Assembly: GCA_021323695.1 (NCBI GenBank) | Contig: JAJPKN010000055.1 | Span: forward strand, 124,001 to 188,000 | Direction of reading: 5' to 3' | DNA from: Actinomycetota bacterium | Lineage (GTDB): Bacteria; Actinomycetota; Acidimicrobiia; Acidimicrobiales; Palsa-688 | DNA length: 64,000 bases | Shown here: one piece after another, positions 24,924 to 34,364 of the stretch | How the letters are laid out: every line of letters begins with the position of its first letter | Position numbering within the stretch: position 1 is the first letter of the stretch | Translations under genes and position numbers: made by a program | Notes under the pieces: generated by a model | The model's input: the letters and a program-made list of their open reading frames with translations, nothing else | Database searches by the model: none | What the model was told of the DNA's origin: nothing

Positions 24924-26141
24924 TCAGCTGCCCCGGTCGCCAGCCCCGGTCGCCTGTGGGCTGGGGCCGCCTTGGTGGGCAACGGTGCCTGCCCGGGCCA
25001 CCGGAGGCCCAGGCCCCAGCAGGCCGGCAGCACGGTCCCGTCGGGTCTTGGCCCGGTGGTCTGGCCAACAGCGCGCCTGGAGGTTGGACAGGGCCGTCGG
25101 GCCCCCGTTGGCCAGGGGGTCGACGTGGTCGACCTCTAAGCCGTAGCGCCGCCCGCAGTCCGCGCACTGCGCTCCGGTGAACTCCGGGGGGCAGCCGATG
25201 TCCAAGGCCGTGCGCAGCTCGGCGGGTATGTGGCGGCCGAAGTGCTTAACCGTGTGCACGGCGACCCCGTCGTGCAGCACGGCCTTCAAGAACGCGTCCT
25301 GGGACAGCTCCCGGGCGACGGCCACGGGCACGGGCCCCCCACCGATGACATGGCACACTTCGCCCGGGTGGCCATGGCCTCTGCGCCAGGCGTTGATATC
25401 GCACACCACGACCAACTCAGCTCGCCCGCTCGGCCTAGGGCCGCCCCCTGAGGACATCGCCACCAGGGCGTCGGCGGCGTAGGCGGCAAAAGGCTCGCGC
25501 TCGGCGCCAGTGCCATCGGCTTGCCTCCTCAGCGCCTGGGCCGCCCGCTCCACCCGTTGGACGAACGCCACGCCTACCTCGGGGGCTAGCGCGCCGGCGA
25601 AGCACACCATGCCCAGATGGTCCTGCCAGTGCCGGAAGTACCGGGCCCGGTGCTGTTGGCGGTGCAGCTCGTCCACCGGGGTGCCGGCAAGGCGTTGCTC
25701 GGCTGCCTTTTGCCTTACCCCACTCAGGCCGGACTGGCGGGCCGCCTCCAGCAAGGCCTCCTCGGTGCCGGGCTGGTGGGCCTGGGCCTTGGTGACCTCG
25801 CTGGCCTCGGCCCAAGACAGCTCACCGGCCAAGAGGGCGGCCCTGGTGGCCGGGCAGGCCTCCAAGCCGGCCGCAGCCTCCAGGGCCTGCCTGGCCTGGC
25901 CCACGCTGGCCCCTCCTTGGCGGGCCACCCACTCGGCCCCGTCGCGAAAGCCCCTGGCTTCGTGGGCCTTACAGCCCACAGCCCGGGCGGCTGCCAGCAC
26001 CCGTGCCCCGGCGCAGGCCTTCTCGGTTGCCGCCAGCTCCTCGGCCACTCGGGCGCAGTCCTGCCCCGACAGCAGGGCCGGCTCAAAGTTCGCCAGCTGG
26101 GCGCGCAGCGCCGCCGCAGCCGAGACCAGCGGCTCCAGCAC
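24924..26141 (-). CDS. DUF222 / HNH endonuclease-domain protein
   Basis: 405-residue protein of the DUF222-HNH type that is multi-copy in many actinobacteria (13E12-repeat-like). The first ~270 residues are helical DUF222. The HNH part is near residues 315-365: CADCGRRYGLEVDHVDPLANGG, SNLQARCWPDHRAKT, giving the zinc-ribbon cysteines, the DH metal/catalytic pair and the Asn-His end. The tail (~40 residues) is Pro/Gly-rich. The GTG at 26141 has GGGAGG 6 nt upstream; a TTG nine codons earlier is less likely. Function is not established for the family; mobile or defensive roles have been suggested. It lies between the hopanoid operon and a toxin-antitoxin pair. Confidence 0.88.
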   Translation of the reverse strand: MLEPLVSAAAALRAQLANFEPALLSGQDCARVAEELAATEKACAGARVLAAARAVGCKAHEARGFRDGAEWVARQGGASVGQARQALEAAAGLEACPATRAALLAGELSWAEASEVTKAQAHQPGTEEALLEAARQSGLSGVRQKAAEQRLAGTPVDELHRQQHRARYFRHWQDHLGMVCFAGALAPEVGVAFVQRVERAAQALRRQADGTGAEREPFAAYAADALVAMSSGGGPRPSGRAELVVVCDINAWRRGHGHPGEVCHVIGGGPVPVAVARELSQDAFLKAVLHDGVAVHTVKHFGRHIPAELRTALDIGCPPEFTGAQCADCGRRYGLEVDHVDPLANGGPTALSNLQARCWPDHRAKTRRDRAAGLLGPGPPVARAGTVAHQGGPSPQATGAGDRGS

Positions 26142-26269
26142 AGGCCACCTCCCAAGTAGCACGGACAAGCCAGCCCAAGGAGGCCGTTAGCCCGGCCACG
26201 AGGCACCAGTTGCCATAGTAGCAAACGTGTGTTCGGTTAGTCAAGCAAGCCAGAGCAGGCTAGACGGCT

Positions 26270-26659
26270 TCAACCCGGACATGTTCGCCTGCGGAGCTCA
26301 CGATTTTCGTGATGTGGGTTCGTGATGTGGGCTTCGTCGGAGGTGACGACGACATAGTCTCGCCGCTGGAGCGCTCCCTCAACGACGGTAACGTCAACAG
26401 TGTCCTCGTGCTCAGCCCTCCCGACCAGTTCGCCGACGTTTCGCGCCTGGTCGGCCGACATGTCCTCGATTGAACAGCCTGCAAGCAACCGCGACAAGCT
26501 CGCCTGGCGAGCTCCGCCTCGCCAGGCTTCGGCCACCACGGGGGCGGGCACGACCGGCACCACCTCCTCGGCAATGAGCCCCATATGCAAGGCCCACATC
26601 CGCCTGTCATTGCGCTCGCCGGCAATGAGGGCGCCGGTGTCGTAAGTGACCCCTGGCAC
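26270..26659 (-). CDS. PIN-domain toxin
   Basis: 129-residue PIN domain (VapC-like ribonuclease). The first acid is in VTYDTGALIAGERND (Asp7); the second conserved acids are EAWR after VVPAPVVA, then DTVDVTVVEGA and VVTSDEAHI near the C-terminus, matching the four-acid metal site. The GTG start at 26659 shares one base with the TAG of the antitoxin, the normal antitoxin-first order. The target RNA cannot be told. Confidence 0.82.
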   Translation of the reverse strand: MPGVTYDTGALIAGERNDRRMWALHMGLIAEEVVPVVPAPVVAEAWRGGARQASLSRLLAGCSIEDMSADQARNVGELVGRAEHEDTVDVTVVEGALQRRDYVVVTSDEAHITNPHHENRELRRRTCPG

Positions 26660-26949
26660 TAGGCCGACCGCTCCACCTGGGAACGGCCCAGCAGCTCGCG
26701 AGCCCTAGCCAGGCCTTGGGAGAGCTCTTGCTCGGTCAACGGCCCATGCTCAGCTTCCCATTCGGCCACCGCCTGGCGCCCAGCTTCAAGCTTGAGCCTG
26801 TGGGCCGCTGTCTCGGTCACCCACGCACTGAACGTCGACCCTGTCTCTGCTGCCGCCCGGTCGATCGCTGCGGCCAGGTCAGGAGGCAAGGAGACGGAGC
26901 GCTTGACCCGTTGAGCCGTGAGGCAGCGGTAGTACAACTGGTAGGGCAC
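26659..26949 (-). CDS. Ribbon-helix-helix antitoxin
   Basis: 96-residue CopG/RHH-type protein: the DNA-binding strand and helices are RVKRSVSLPPDLAAAIDRAAAETGSTFSAWVTETA (residues ~14-48; split here as an RHH with the typical LP.DL start), followed by an acidic Glu/Gln-rich helix likely to bind the toxin. The GTG at 26949 is taken, but the frame also offers a TTG four codons later, nearer the conserved core. Overlaps the PIN gene by one base; autoregulation of the pair is expected from the family. Confidence 0.8.
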   Translation of the reverse strand: MPYQLYYRCLTAQRVKRSVSLPPDLAAAIDRAAAETGSTFSAWVTETAAHRLKLEAGRQAVAEWEAEHGPLTEQELSQGLARARELLGRSQVERSA

Positions 26950-27030
26950 TGAGCCGCACTGGCGATCGTGGGTGCCCTCTACAGCACAACCAGCACCACG
27001 GCCGACGCGTCCACCCGCCTGAGGAGCGCG

Positions 27031-27894
27031 TCACTTGCCCGGCGGCTCGGGCGGGGACCACTCCGGGGCAACCGCCCATTGCAGCACCGTGGCGAAGGCG
27101 GTCTCGATGACCCGCAGGCCCGCGGGCACGGGGTTGTCGGAGAGGGGCCGGCCGGCTGCCTCGGCCAGGATGCGCAGCACCCGAGCAGCCAAGACCTGGC
27201 TGGCGAAGTCGCCCCGTGCCGCCCTGGCCCCCAGCTCCAGCAGGATGGGCATGGCCCTGGCGATGACCCGGCCGAACACGACGGCCGTCTTGGCTGGGTC
27301 CGTGGCCAGGCCTTCGGGGCCGCCCAGGTCGGCGACTGCCTGCGCGAAGCGGCGGGCGGTGTCGTCGCAGAGGTTCTCCACCACAGCAGTGAACAGCGCC
27401 TCCTTGGAGGGGAAGTGGCGGTAGACGCTCCCCTTGGCGACCCCGGCAGCAGCGGCGATCTCGGCCACGGTCACCGAGTAGTAGCCCCTGGGCTCGGAAA
27501 AAAGGCGGAAGGCGGCCTCGATGAGCCGGTCGTGGGGTTCCCCGGGCAGGCTGGCCAGGCCGGGCCCCGGAGGCTGCTCGCCCTCCATCAGCGCCGGCAG
27601 GAGCGCCTTGACCTGGGCCAGTGGCATGGACCGCTGCTCGCGCATCTCCCGGATGAGCCTGAGCGCCCGCAGGTGGTCGTTGGTGTAGGCGCGCTGGCCG
27701 TTGCCGGCATACGCCGGTGCTGGGAGCAAGCCCAGCCTGCGGTAGTGGTGGACTGTGCTGGCCGGGACGCCTGAGAGGTTGACCAGTTGGCGCAGGGTCA
27801 GGCTGGCCGCCCCCGAGCCAGAGGGCCGGCCGTCCTTGCGGGCGGGGGCCCGGTCCCGGGGCACCTCCCCACCTCTGCTCGGCACGTGAGCCAC
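27031..27894 (-). CDS. MerR-TetR fusion transcriptional regulator
   Basis: About 287 residues. After a basic, disordered leader comes a MerR winged helix (residues ~31-100: LTLRQLVNLSGVPASTVHHYRRLGLLPAP, then GQRAYTNDHLRALRLI) and then a complete TetR domain (RLIEAAFRLFSEPRGYYSVTVAEIAAAAGVAKGSVYRHFPSKEALF split across the helix-turn-helix near 130-175) with a helical ligand-binding C-terminus. Two DNA-binding domains in one chain is uncommon but recurs in actinobacteria. The GTG at 27894 has GGGAGG about 6 nt upstream; GTG at 27921 is possible. It sits 74 bp downstream of an aldehyde dehydrogenase, same strand, its probable target. Confidence 0.86.
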   Translation of the reverse strand: MAHVPSRGGEVPRDRAPARKDGRPSGSGAASLTLRQLVNLSGVPASTVHHYRRLGLLPAPAYAGNGQRAYTNDHLRALRLIREMREQRSMPLAQVKALLPALMEGEQPPGPGLASLPGEPHDRLIEAAFRLFSEPRGYYSVTVAEIAAAAGVAKGSVYRHFPSKEALFTAVVENLCDDTARRFAQAVADLGGPEGLATDPAKTAVVFGRVIARAMPILLELGARAARGDFASQVLAARVLRILAEAAGRPLSDNPVPAGLRVIETAFATVLQWAVAPEWSPPEPPGK

Positions 27895-27968
27895 AACTGG
27901 CCTCCCTGGCGTCGGAGCCACTCGGCACCATTAAACCAGCTGGGGGGCCGGGTGGCAGCCAGGGGTGC

Positions 27969-29369
27969 TCACACCACCCGGCGCAGCAGCCAGCGCTTGG
28001 CGTGGCTGTAAGGAGGGTAAACGAGGGGCACCTCCCAGCGGGCCGGACGGCGGAGCACAGATTTGGGGTTGCTGAAGGTGTCGAAGCCCGCCCGGCCGTG
28101 GTACCTGCCCATCCCGCTCTGGCCCACCCCTCCAAAAGGTAGGCCGGGCACACCCAGTTGGACCGCGTTGTGGTTGACGCACACCGAGCCCGATGACGTG
28201 GCCGCCACCACACGCTCGGCGACCGCCTGGTCCCGGGTGTAGAGGTACAAAGCCAGCGGCTTGTCCCTGTCGTTGACCTGGGAGAGGGCCTCGTCCAGGT
28301 GGTCGTAGGCCAAGACGGGCAAGATGGGGCCGAAGATCTCCTCGGCCATCACCGGGTCGTCCCAAGCCACGTTGGCCAGGATGGTCGGCGCCAGGTAACG
28401 GTTGGCCGGGTCGGAGCTGCCGCCCGCTACGATGTCGGCCTTGGTCCGCTCCAGCAGGTCGGCCAGCCGGCGCATGTGGGCGTCGTTGACGATGCGGCCG
28501 AAGTCGGCGCTGGCCTGGGGGGCCGGCCCGTAAAAGCGTGCCACCTGCTTGGTCACCTCGGAGAGGAACTGCTGTTGCACGCGGCGGTCGGCCAGCACGT
28601 AGTCGGGGGCCACGCAGGTCTGGCCGGCGTTCAAGAACTTGCCCCAGGCCACCCGGCGGGCAGCGGAGGCAATGTCCGCGCTGCGCTCCACGATGGCCGG
28701 GTTCTTGCCGCCAAGCTCCAAGGTGACCGGGGTGGCGTGACGGGCGGCGGCGGCCATGACCAACCGGCCCACGCGGTTGCTCCCGGTGAAAAAGATGTGG
28801 TCCCAACGCGAGCGCAGCAGTTCCTGGGCCACCTCGGGGCCTCCCTCGACGACGGCCAGAGCTTCAGGGCCCAGGTAGCCGGGCAGGAGCCGGGCCAGGG
28901 CGGCCGATGTCGCCGGGGCCAGCTCCGATGGCTTGAGCGCTACCGCGTTGCCGGCGGCGATGGCGAAGGCGACGGGCAGCACGCTGCAGCGCACCGGGTA
29001 GTTCCAGGGGGCTATGACCAGCACCACCCCCAGGGGCTCAGGCACCACCTGGGCCCGGCCCGGTTGCAGCGTCCAGGGCACAGGCACGGGACGGGGGGCT
29101 GACCAGGTGGCCAGGTGCCTGATGATGCCCTCTATGTCCCGCCGCACCCCGGCCACGTCCGTCAACCAGGCTTCGGTCTCGGGTTTGCCCAGGTCGGCTG
29201 CCATGGCCTGGGTGAGGGCGGGGGCCTCCTGGCGCAGCAGCCGCACCAGCTGTGCCAGCTGCTGCCGGCGCCACGCCAACGGCCGGGTCAGCTGGGTGGA
29301 AAACGCCTCCCTCAACTGGTCGGCGATGTCGCTCGGAGGGACGGCCCCCGCCTCGGGCAGGCTGGTCAT
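27969..29369 (-). CDS. Aldehyde dehydrogenase (class 3-like)
   Basis: 466-residue NAD(P)-dependent aldehyde dehydrogenase, the short form that includes fatty and aromatic aldehyde enzymes (ALDH3). Catalytic Cys252 in FLNAGQTCVAPD, Glu218 in VTLELGGKNP, cofactor-binding IAPWNYP and FFTGSNRVG. The C-terminus ends PPYSHAKRWLLRRVV, a basic tail as in ALDH3 members. The ATG at 29369 fixes the start. Followed by the MerR-TetR regulator; likely inducible by its aldehyde or a related xenobiotic (inference). Confidence 0.92.
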   Translation of the reverse strand: MTSLPEAGAVPPSDIADQLREAFSTQLTRPLAWRRQQLAQLVRLLRQEAPALTQAMAADLGKPETEAWLTDVAGVRRDIEGIIRHLATWSAPRPVPVPWTLQPGRAQVVPEPLGVVLVIAPWNYPVRCSVLPVAFAIAAGNAVALKPSELAPATSAALARLLPGYLGPEALAVVEGGPEVAQELLRSRWDHIFFTGSNRVGRLVMAAAARHATPVTLELGGKNPAIVERSADIASAARRVAWGKFLNAGQTCVAPDYVLADRRVQQQFLSEVTKQVARFYGPAPQASADFGRIVNDAHMRRLADLLERTKADIVAGGSSDPANRYLAPTILANVAWDDPVMAEEIFGPILPVLAYDHLDEALSQVNDRDKPLALYLYTRDQAVAERVVAATSSGSVCVNHNAVQLGVPGLPFGGVGQSGMGRYHGRAGFDTFSNPKSVLRRPARWEVPLVYPPYSHAKRWLLRRVV

Positions 29370-29529
29370 GGCTTCTTTCTAGCCGCCCCGGCCTCCGGCG
29401 GGCACCACGGCTCGCCTCCGGTGGGCACCAGCGCGCGAGCTTGTGCCCTACCAGGGGCTGGCCGGCAGCAGGGGGGTGGCTGCCGGCCTCTAGCACGCCG
29501 GTGCGCTGCCCCTAAAGCGCCGGCCGGAC

Positions 29530-30051
29530 CTAGATGCGGATGCCCAGTTCGTCGATACGGGCCCGCATGCCGTGCTCGTCGCGCTCGAACACACGGGCGA
29601 GCGCCTTCACGTCTTCGGAACGGATGGTGATGAGCCGCCCGTTGAAGTCGCCTCGTTGGATCTGGATCATTCCTATGTAGCGGCGTATGACCTCTCGTTC
29701 GGGCGCGTCCAGGTTCTCCAGCCGGGAGAGGTCTATCGTGATCGGCCCCATGTGGTCGGAGCCGGCGCCCCGGTCTGCCGTGAGGTCGGCGTCGGCTGTC
29801 ATCTTGGGCAGCAATTGGTCGACTGGCACGCCGTAGAGGCGGGCCAGCCGCTGCAGCCGAAGGACGGAGATGATCCTCTCGCCCCGTTCGTAAGCACCGA
29901 GCACGGACGCCTTGAACTCGCGGCCGGACTGTTCCTCGACTGCCTGCAGGGACAGGCCCTGCTGGCGCCTGATGTTCCGGAGCCGCTCGCCTACGTGGCG
30001 GGCGTAAGCGGGGCTCATCTCCTCTGGTTCTGCCATCTGGTCTTGCTCCAT
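29530..30051 (-). CDS. bldD: BldD-type c-di-GMP-responsive regulator
   Basis: 173-residue protein with the BldD architecture: N-terminal XRE helix-turn-helix (residues ~17-82: VGERLRNIRRQQGLSL, VLGAYERGERIISVLRLQRLARLYGV) and the C-terminal domain that binds tetrameric c-di-GMP in Streptomyces BldD. The ligand signature RxD-X8-RxxD is intact: Arg133-Gly-Asp135, then Arg144-Ser-Glu-Asp147. Streptomyces BldD represses development genes when dimerised by c-di-GMP; the target here is unknown. The ATG at 30051 lies ~11 nt after GGGGAG; an internal Met (MSPAYA) matches the usual start. Single-gene unit between glgX and the aldehyde dehydrogenase. Confidence 0.93.
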   Translation of the reverse strand: MEQDQMAEPEEMSPAYARHVGERLRNIRRQQGLSLQAVEEQSGREFKASVLGAYERGERIISVLRLQRLARLYGVPVDQLLPKMTADADLTADRGAGSDHMGPITIDLSRLENLDAPEREVIRRYIGMIQIQRGDFNGRLITIRSEDVKALARVFERDEHGMRARIDELGIRI

Positions 30052-30180
30052 CGTGTTCGGGTCTCCCCGCTTGGTATCGGGTGTGGCAACACGAAGAGTA
30101 GCTAAAAAGGGGTGCGCAAAGTGGTGACCCTACGGCCGTTCTGCCTTTTCGCGCTCAGCCGGGGCCGGGTGGTGGCCCCC

Positions 30181-30230
30181 AAGGGGCCGGGCTGGTCAGG
30201 CTCACCAAGGGGGCCGGGCTGGTCAGACGG
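30181..30230. repeat. ~26-bp direct repeat between glgX and bldD
   Basis: Two near-identical copies of 'aaggg(g)gccgggctggtcag' separated by a few bases, in the intergenic region downstream of glgX. Confidence 0.7.
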
Positions 30231-30234
30231 GCTT

Positions 30235-32403
<2,169 letters not shown>

Positions 32404-32441
32404 GGCCCGCCAGGGTACCGCCTGGGCTGGCTAGCCCTCGG

Positions 32442-33515
32442 CTAGCCCCACCAGAACGCGGTGGCGATGATCACGTAGAGAGCGACCAGGGCCACGCCCT
32501 CCAGCCAGGAGTACTCGCCGTCGTAGACGACGACCGCCACGACCACCACCGCGACCGCCAGCGCGGCCACCAGCGGGGGAGGGAAGACGAGGGTGAGCTG
32601 GGCCGTGCCCACGGCATGGCTGATGAGCACCAGCACGGGCGTCAGGAGCAGGGCCACCTGGAGGGACGAGTTGAGGATGGTGCTTATGGCGAAGTCCGGG
32701 TGAGCCTTCCAGGCGAAACGGATGCCGACGGCATGCTCGACGGCGTTGGAGGCGATGGCGACCACCACCAGGCCGGTGAACACCTGGGACAGGCCCAGGG
32801 CGCTGGCCGCGGGCCGCAGGGCGTCCACGAACCACTCCGAAACCGGACCTGAGGCCAGCGTCGCCACGCCCAGGACCGACAACGACAGGGGCAGCGGCCA
32901 GGGCCGGCTCGCCAGCGCGAAGGGGGAGGGTACGCCGGGGCCGCCGCTCAGCCAGAAGGGGATGCTGGCTACGTAGACGACCAGCAGCACCACGGCCGTC
33001 GCGTCGGACAGGCCGGCGGTGTGGTGGGCAGCGGGCGTGGAGAGGTGGGTGGCCAAGGTGGGCACGAGCAGGGCCCCCACCGACAGCGTGAGGAGCGTGA
33101 CCAGCATCCGGGGCGCCTCGGGCGGGAAGCTCTGGGGGCCGTGCCTGGCCCCCCCTGACAGGAAGGCGCTGCCCAGCACGAGCAGGACGTTCCCCAGCAG
33201 GGAACCGACCAGGGCCGCTTGCACGACGCTCGTGAGGCCGAGCCGCAGGGCGAACACGGCGACCAGCAGCTCGGGGAGGTTGCCCAGGGTGGACTGCAGG
33301 AGCCCGGTGGGGCCAGGCCCGAAGCGAGCGCCGACCTGCTCGCTCGACTCGCCGACCACCGCAGCCAGCAGGGCCAGGGCCACTGCCGAGACGATGAAGC
33401 GTTCCGTGCCCGGGGCACCGGCACCGACGGAGATGGCCGAGGCCACGGCCAAGGCCAAGGACCCACCCAGGACGAGGCGTTGGGTGGGGCTGACGGCTGA
33501 GGTGGCGGGTGGCAT
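32442..33515 (-). CDS. Calcium/proton antiporter (CaCA family, ChaA/CAX-like)
   Basis: 357-residue cation exchanger with the two inverted alpha repeats: the first has GNLPELLVAVFALRLG (residues ~76-91), the second SNAVEHAVGIRFAWKAHPDFA (~266-286) whose His/Glu are characteristic of CAX/ChaA Ca2+/H+ antiporters. Around ten hydrophobic segments, beginning with LVLGGSLALAVASAISVG. The ATG at 33515 is chosen because it starts just before the first membrane helix; the frame is open another 46 codons upstream. Lies 38 bp before glgX on the same strand, so the two may be co-transcribed, though no functional link is obvious. Confidence 0.87.
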   Translation of the reverse strand: MPPATSAVSPTQRLVLGGSLALAVASAISVGAGAPGTERFIVSAVALALLAAVVGESSEQVGARFGPGPTGLLQSTLGNLPELLVAVFALRLGLTSVVQAALVGSLLGNVLLVLGSAFLSGGARHGPQSFPPEAPRMLVTLLTLSVGALLVPTLATHLSTPAAHHTAGLSDATAVVLLVVYVASIPFWLSGGPGVPSPFALASRPWPLPLSLSVLGVATLASGPVSEWFVDALRPAASALGLSQVFTGLVVVAIASNAVEHAVGIRFAWKAHPDFAISTILNSSLQVALLLTPVLVLISHAVGTAQLTLVFPPPLVAALAVAVVVVAVVVYDGEYSWLEGVALVALYVIIATAFWWG

Positions 33516-33658
33516 GGGCGGTGTTGTCGCTCGGCGCAACGGCTTGGCCGACCCTAGCTGCCCGGACGTCGCCGCGCCGGCTTCCAGCTCTCCTGGGCTA
33601 CCAGGGCCTCTGGCCGGCCGTGAGCCGCGCTGTACAGTGGGGGCGCTGGGCACAGCCG

Positions 33659-33733
33659 GGCGGCGTGGCCGAGTGGTTCAGGCAAGGGCCTGCAAAGCCC
33701 TGTACACCAGTTCGATTCTGGTCGCCGCCTCCA
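33659..33733 (+). tRNA. tRNA-Cys (GCA)
   Basis: 75 nt with encoded CCA. Acceptor stem GGCGGCG/CGCCGCC (7 bp), anticodon stem AGGGC/GCCCT around loop CTGCAAA giving anticodon GCA, T arm ACCAG-TTCGATT-CTGGT, discriminator T (U73) as expected for tRNA-Cys, then CCA (33731-33733). All arms fold normally. Confidence 0.96.
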
Positions 33734-33757
33734 GGCTTCGTGCACCCTCCGTGCCGG

Positions 33758-34150
33758 TCAGCCTGGCGGTGCGGCCTCGGCCTCCATCTCCTGCACGGAG
33801 CGTTGGAGCAGGCAGAACTCATTGCCTTCGGGGTCGGCGAGGACCACCCAGGTCACGTCGGGACCTTGCCCGACATCGACCCGCCGTGCCCCGAGAGCCA
33901 GGAGCCGTTCCAGCTCTGCTGCCGTGGTCGAACCATCGGCCCGTAGATCCAGGTGCAGCCGGTTCTTCCCTGCCTTGGCTTCGGGCACCCGGAGGATGTC
34001 AAGGGTGGGCATCCGGGCCCCTGGGGCCGCCAGGCTGACCCCGGTAGCGTCCTGGTCGACCACGACCCAGCCGAGCACTTCTCCCCAGAACCTGGCCAAG
34101 GCGGCCGGGTCCTGGGCGTCGATCACCACGCAGGCAAGTTTGCTCGTCAT
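33758..34150 (-). CDS. VOC (glyoxalase-like) superfamily protein
   Basis: 130-residue single-unit VOC protein of the Glyoxalase_6 type abundant in actinobacteria: CVVIDAQDPAALARFWGEVLGW at the start, NRLHLDLRA in the middle (metal-site His), and VLADPEGNEFCLLQ at the end (metal-site Glu). Substrate unknown; members include antibiotic-resistance and dioxygenase-like proteins. The ATG at 34150 matches the family N-terminus. It reads toward the tRNA-Cys, 24 bp away. Confidence 0.85.
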   Translation of the reverse strand: MTSKLACVVIDAQDPAALARFWGEVLGWVVVDQDATGVSLAAPGARMPTLDILRVPEAKAGKNRLHLDLRADGSTTAAELERLLALGARRVDVGQGPDVTWVVLADPEGNEFCLLQRSVQEMEAEAAPPG

Positions 34151-34184
34151 CGCCCGACGTTACCCCGGGAACAGTGCCGTCGCT

Positions 34185-34257
34185 CACGGGCCACCGAGCG
34201 CACCACGGGCCACCGAGCGCACCACGGGCCACCGAGCGCACCACGGGCCACCGAGGG
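34185..34257. repeat. 19-bp tandem repeat (3.8 copies)
   Basis: Three exact 19-bp units (cacgggccaccgagcgcac) and a 16-bp partial fourth, between the divergent VOC gene and the Asp-box protein. The period is not a multiple of three and it lies outside any gene. Confidence 0.92.
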
Positions 34258-34364
34258 CCCGCCAAAGGACGGGCCGCTACGACGACGAGGGGGTGCTACC
34301 AGGTCGGCCGGGGCGACGTGGCGAGGACCGAGCGGGGGCCGGCCAGGCCAGTTACCATGCGAAA

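Noticed and set aside
24924-26949. Prophage or genomic island
   Set aside because: Only HNH and toxin-antitoxin genes; no integrase, structural genes, flanking repeats or GC shift.
33659-33733. tRNA as integration site
   Set aside because: No duplicated 3' tRNA end was noticed and no integrase is nearby.
34185-34257. CRISPR-like or attachment-site repeat
   Set aside because: Contiguous 19-bp units, no spacers, and no integrase or cas gene nearby.
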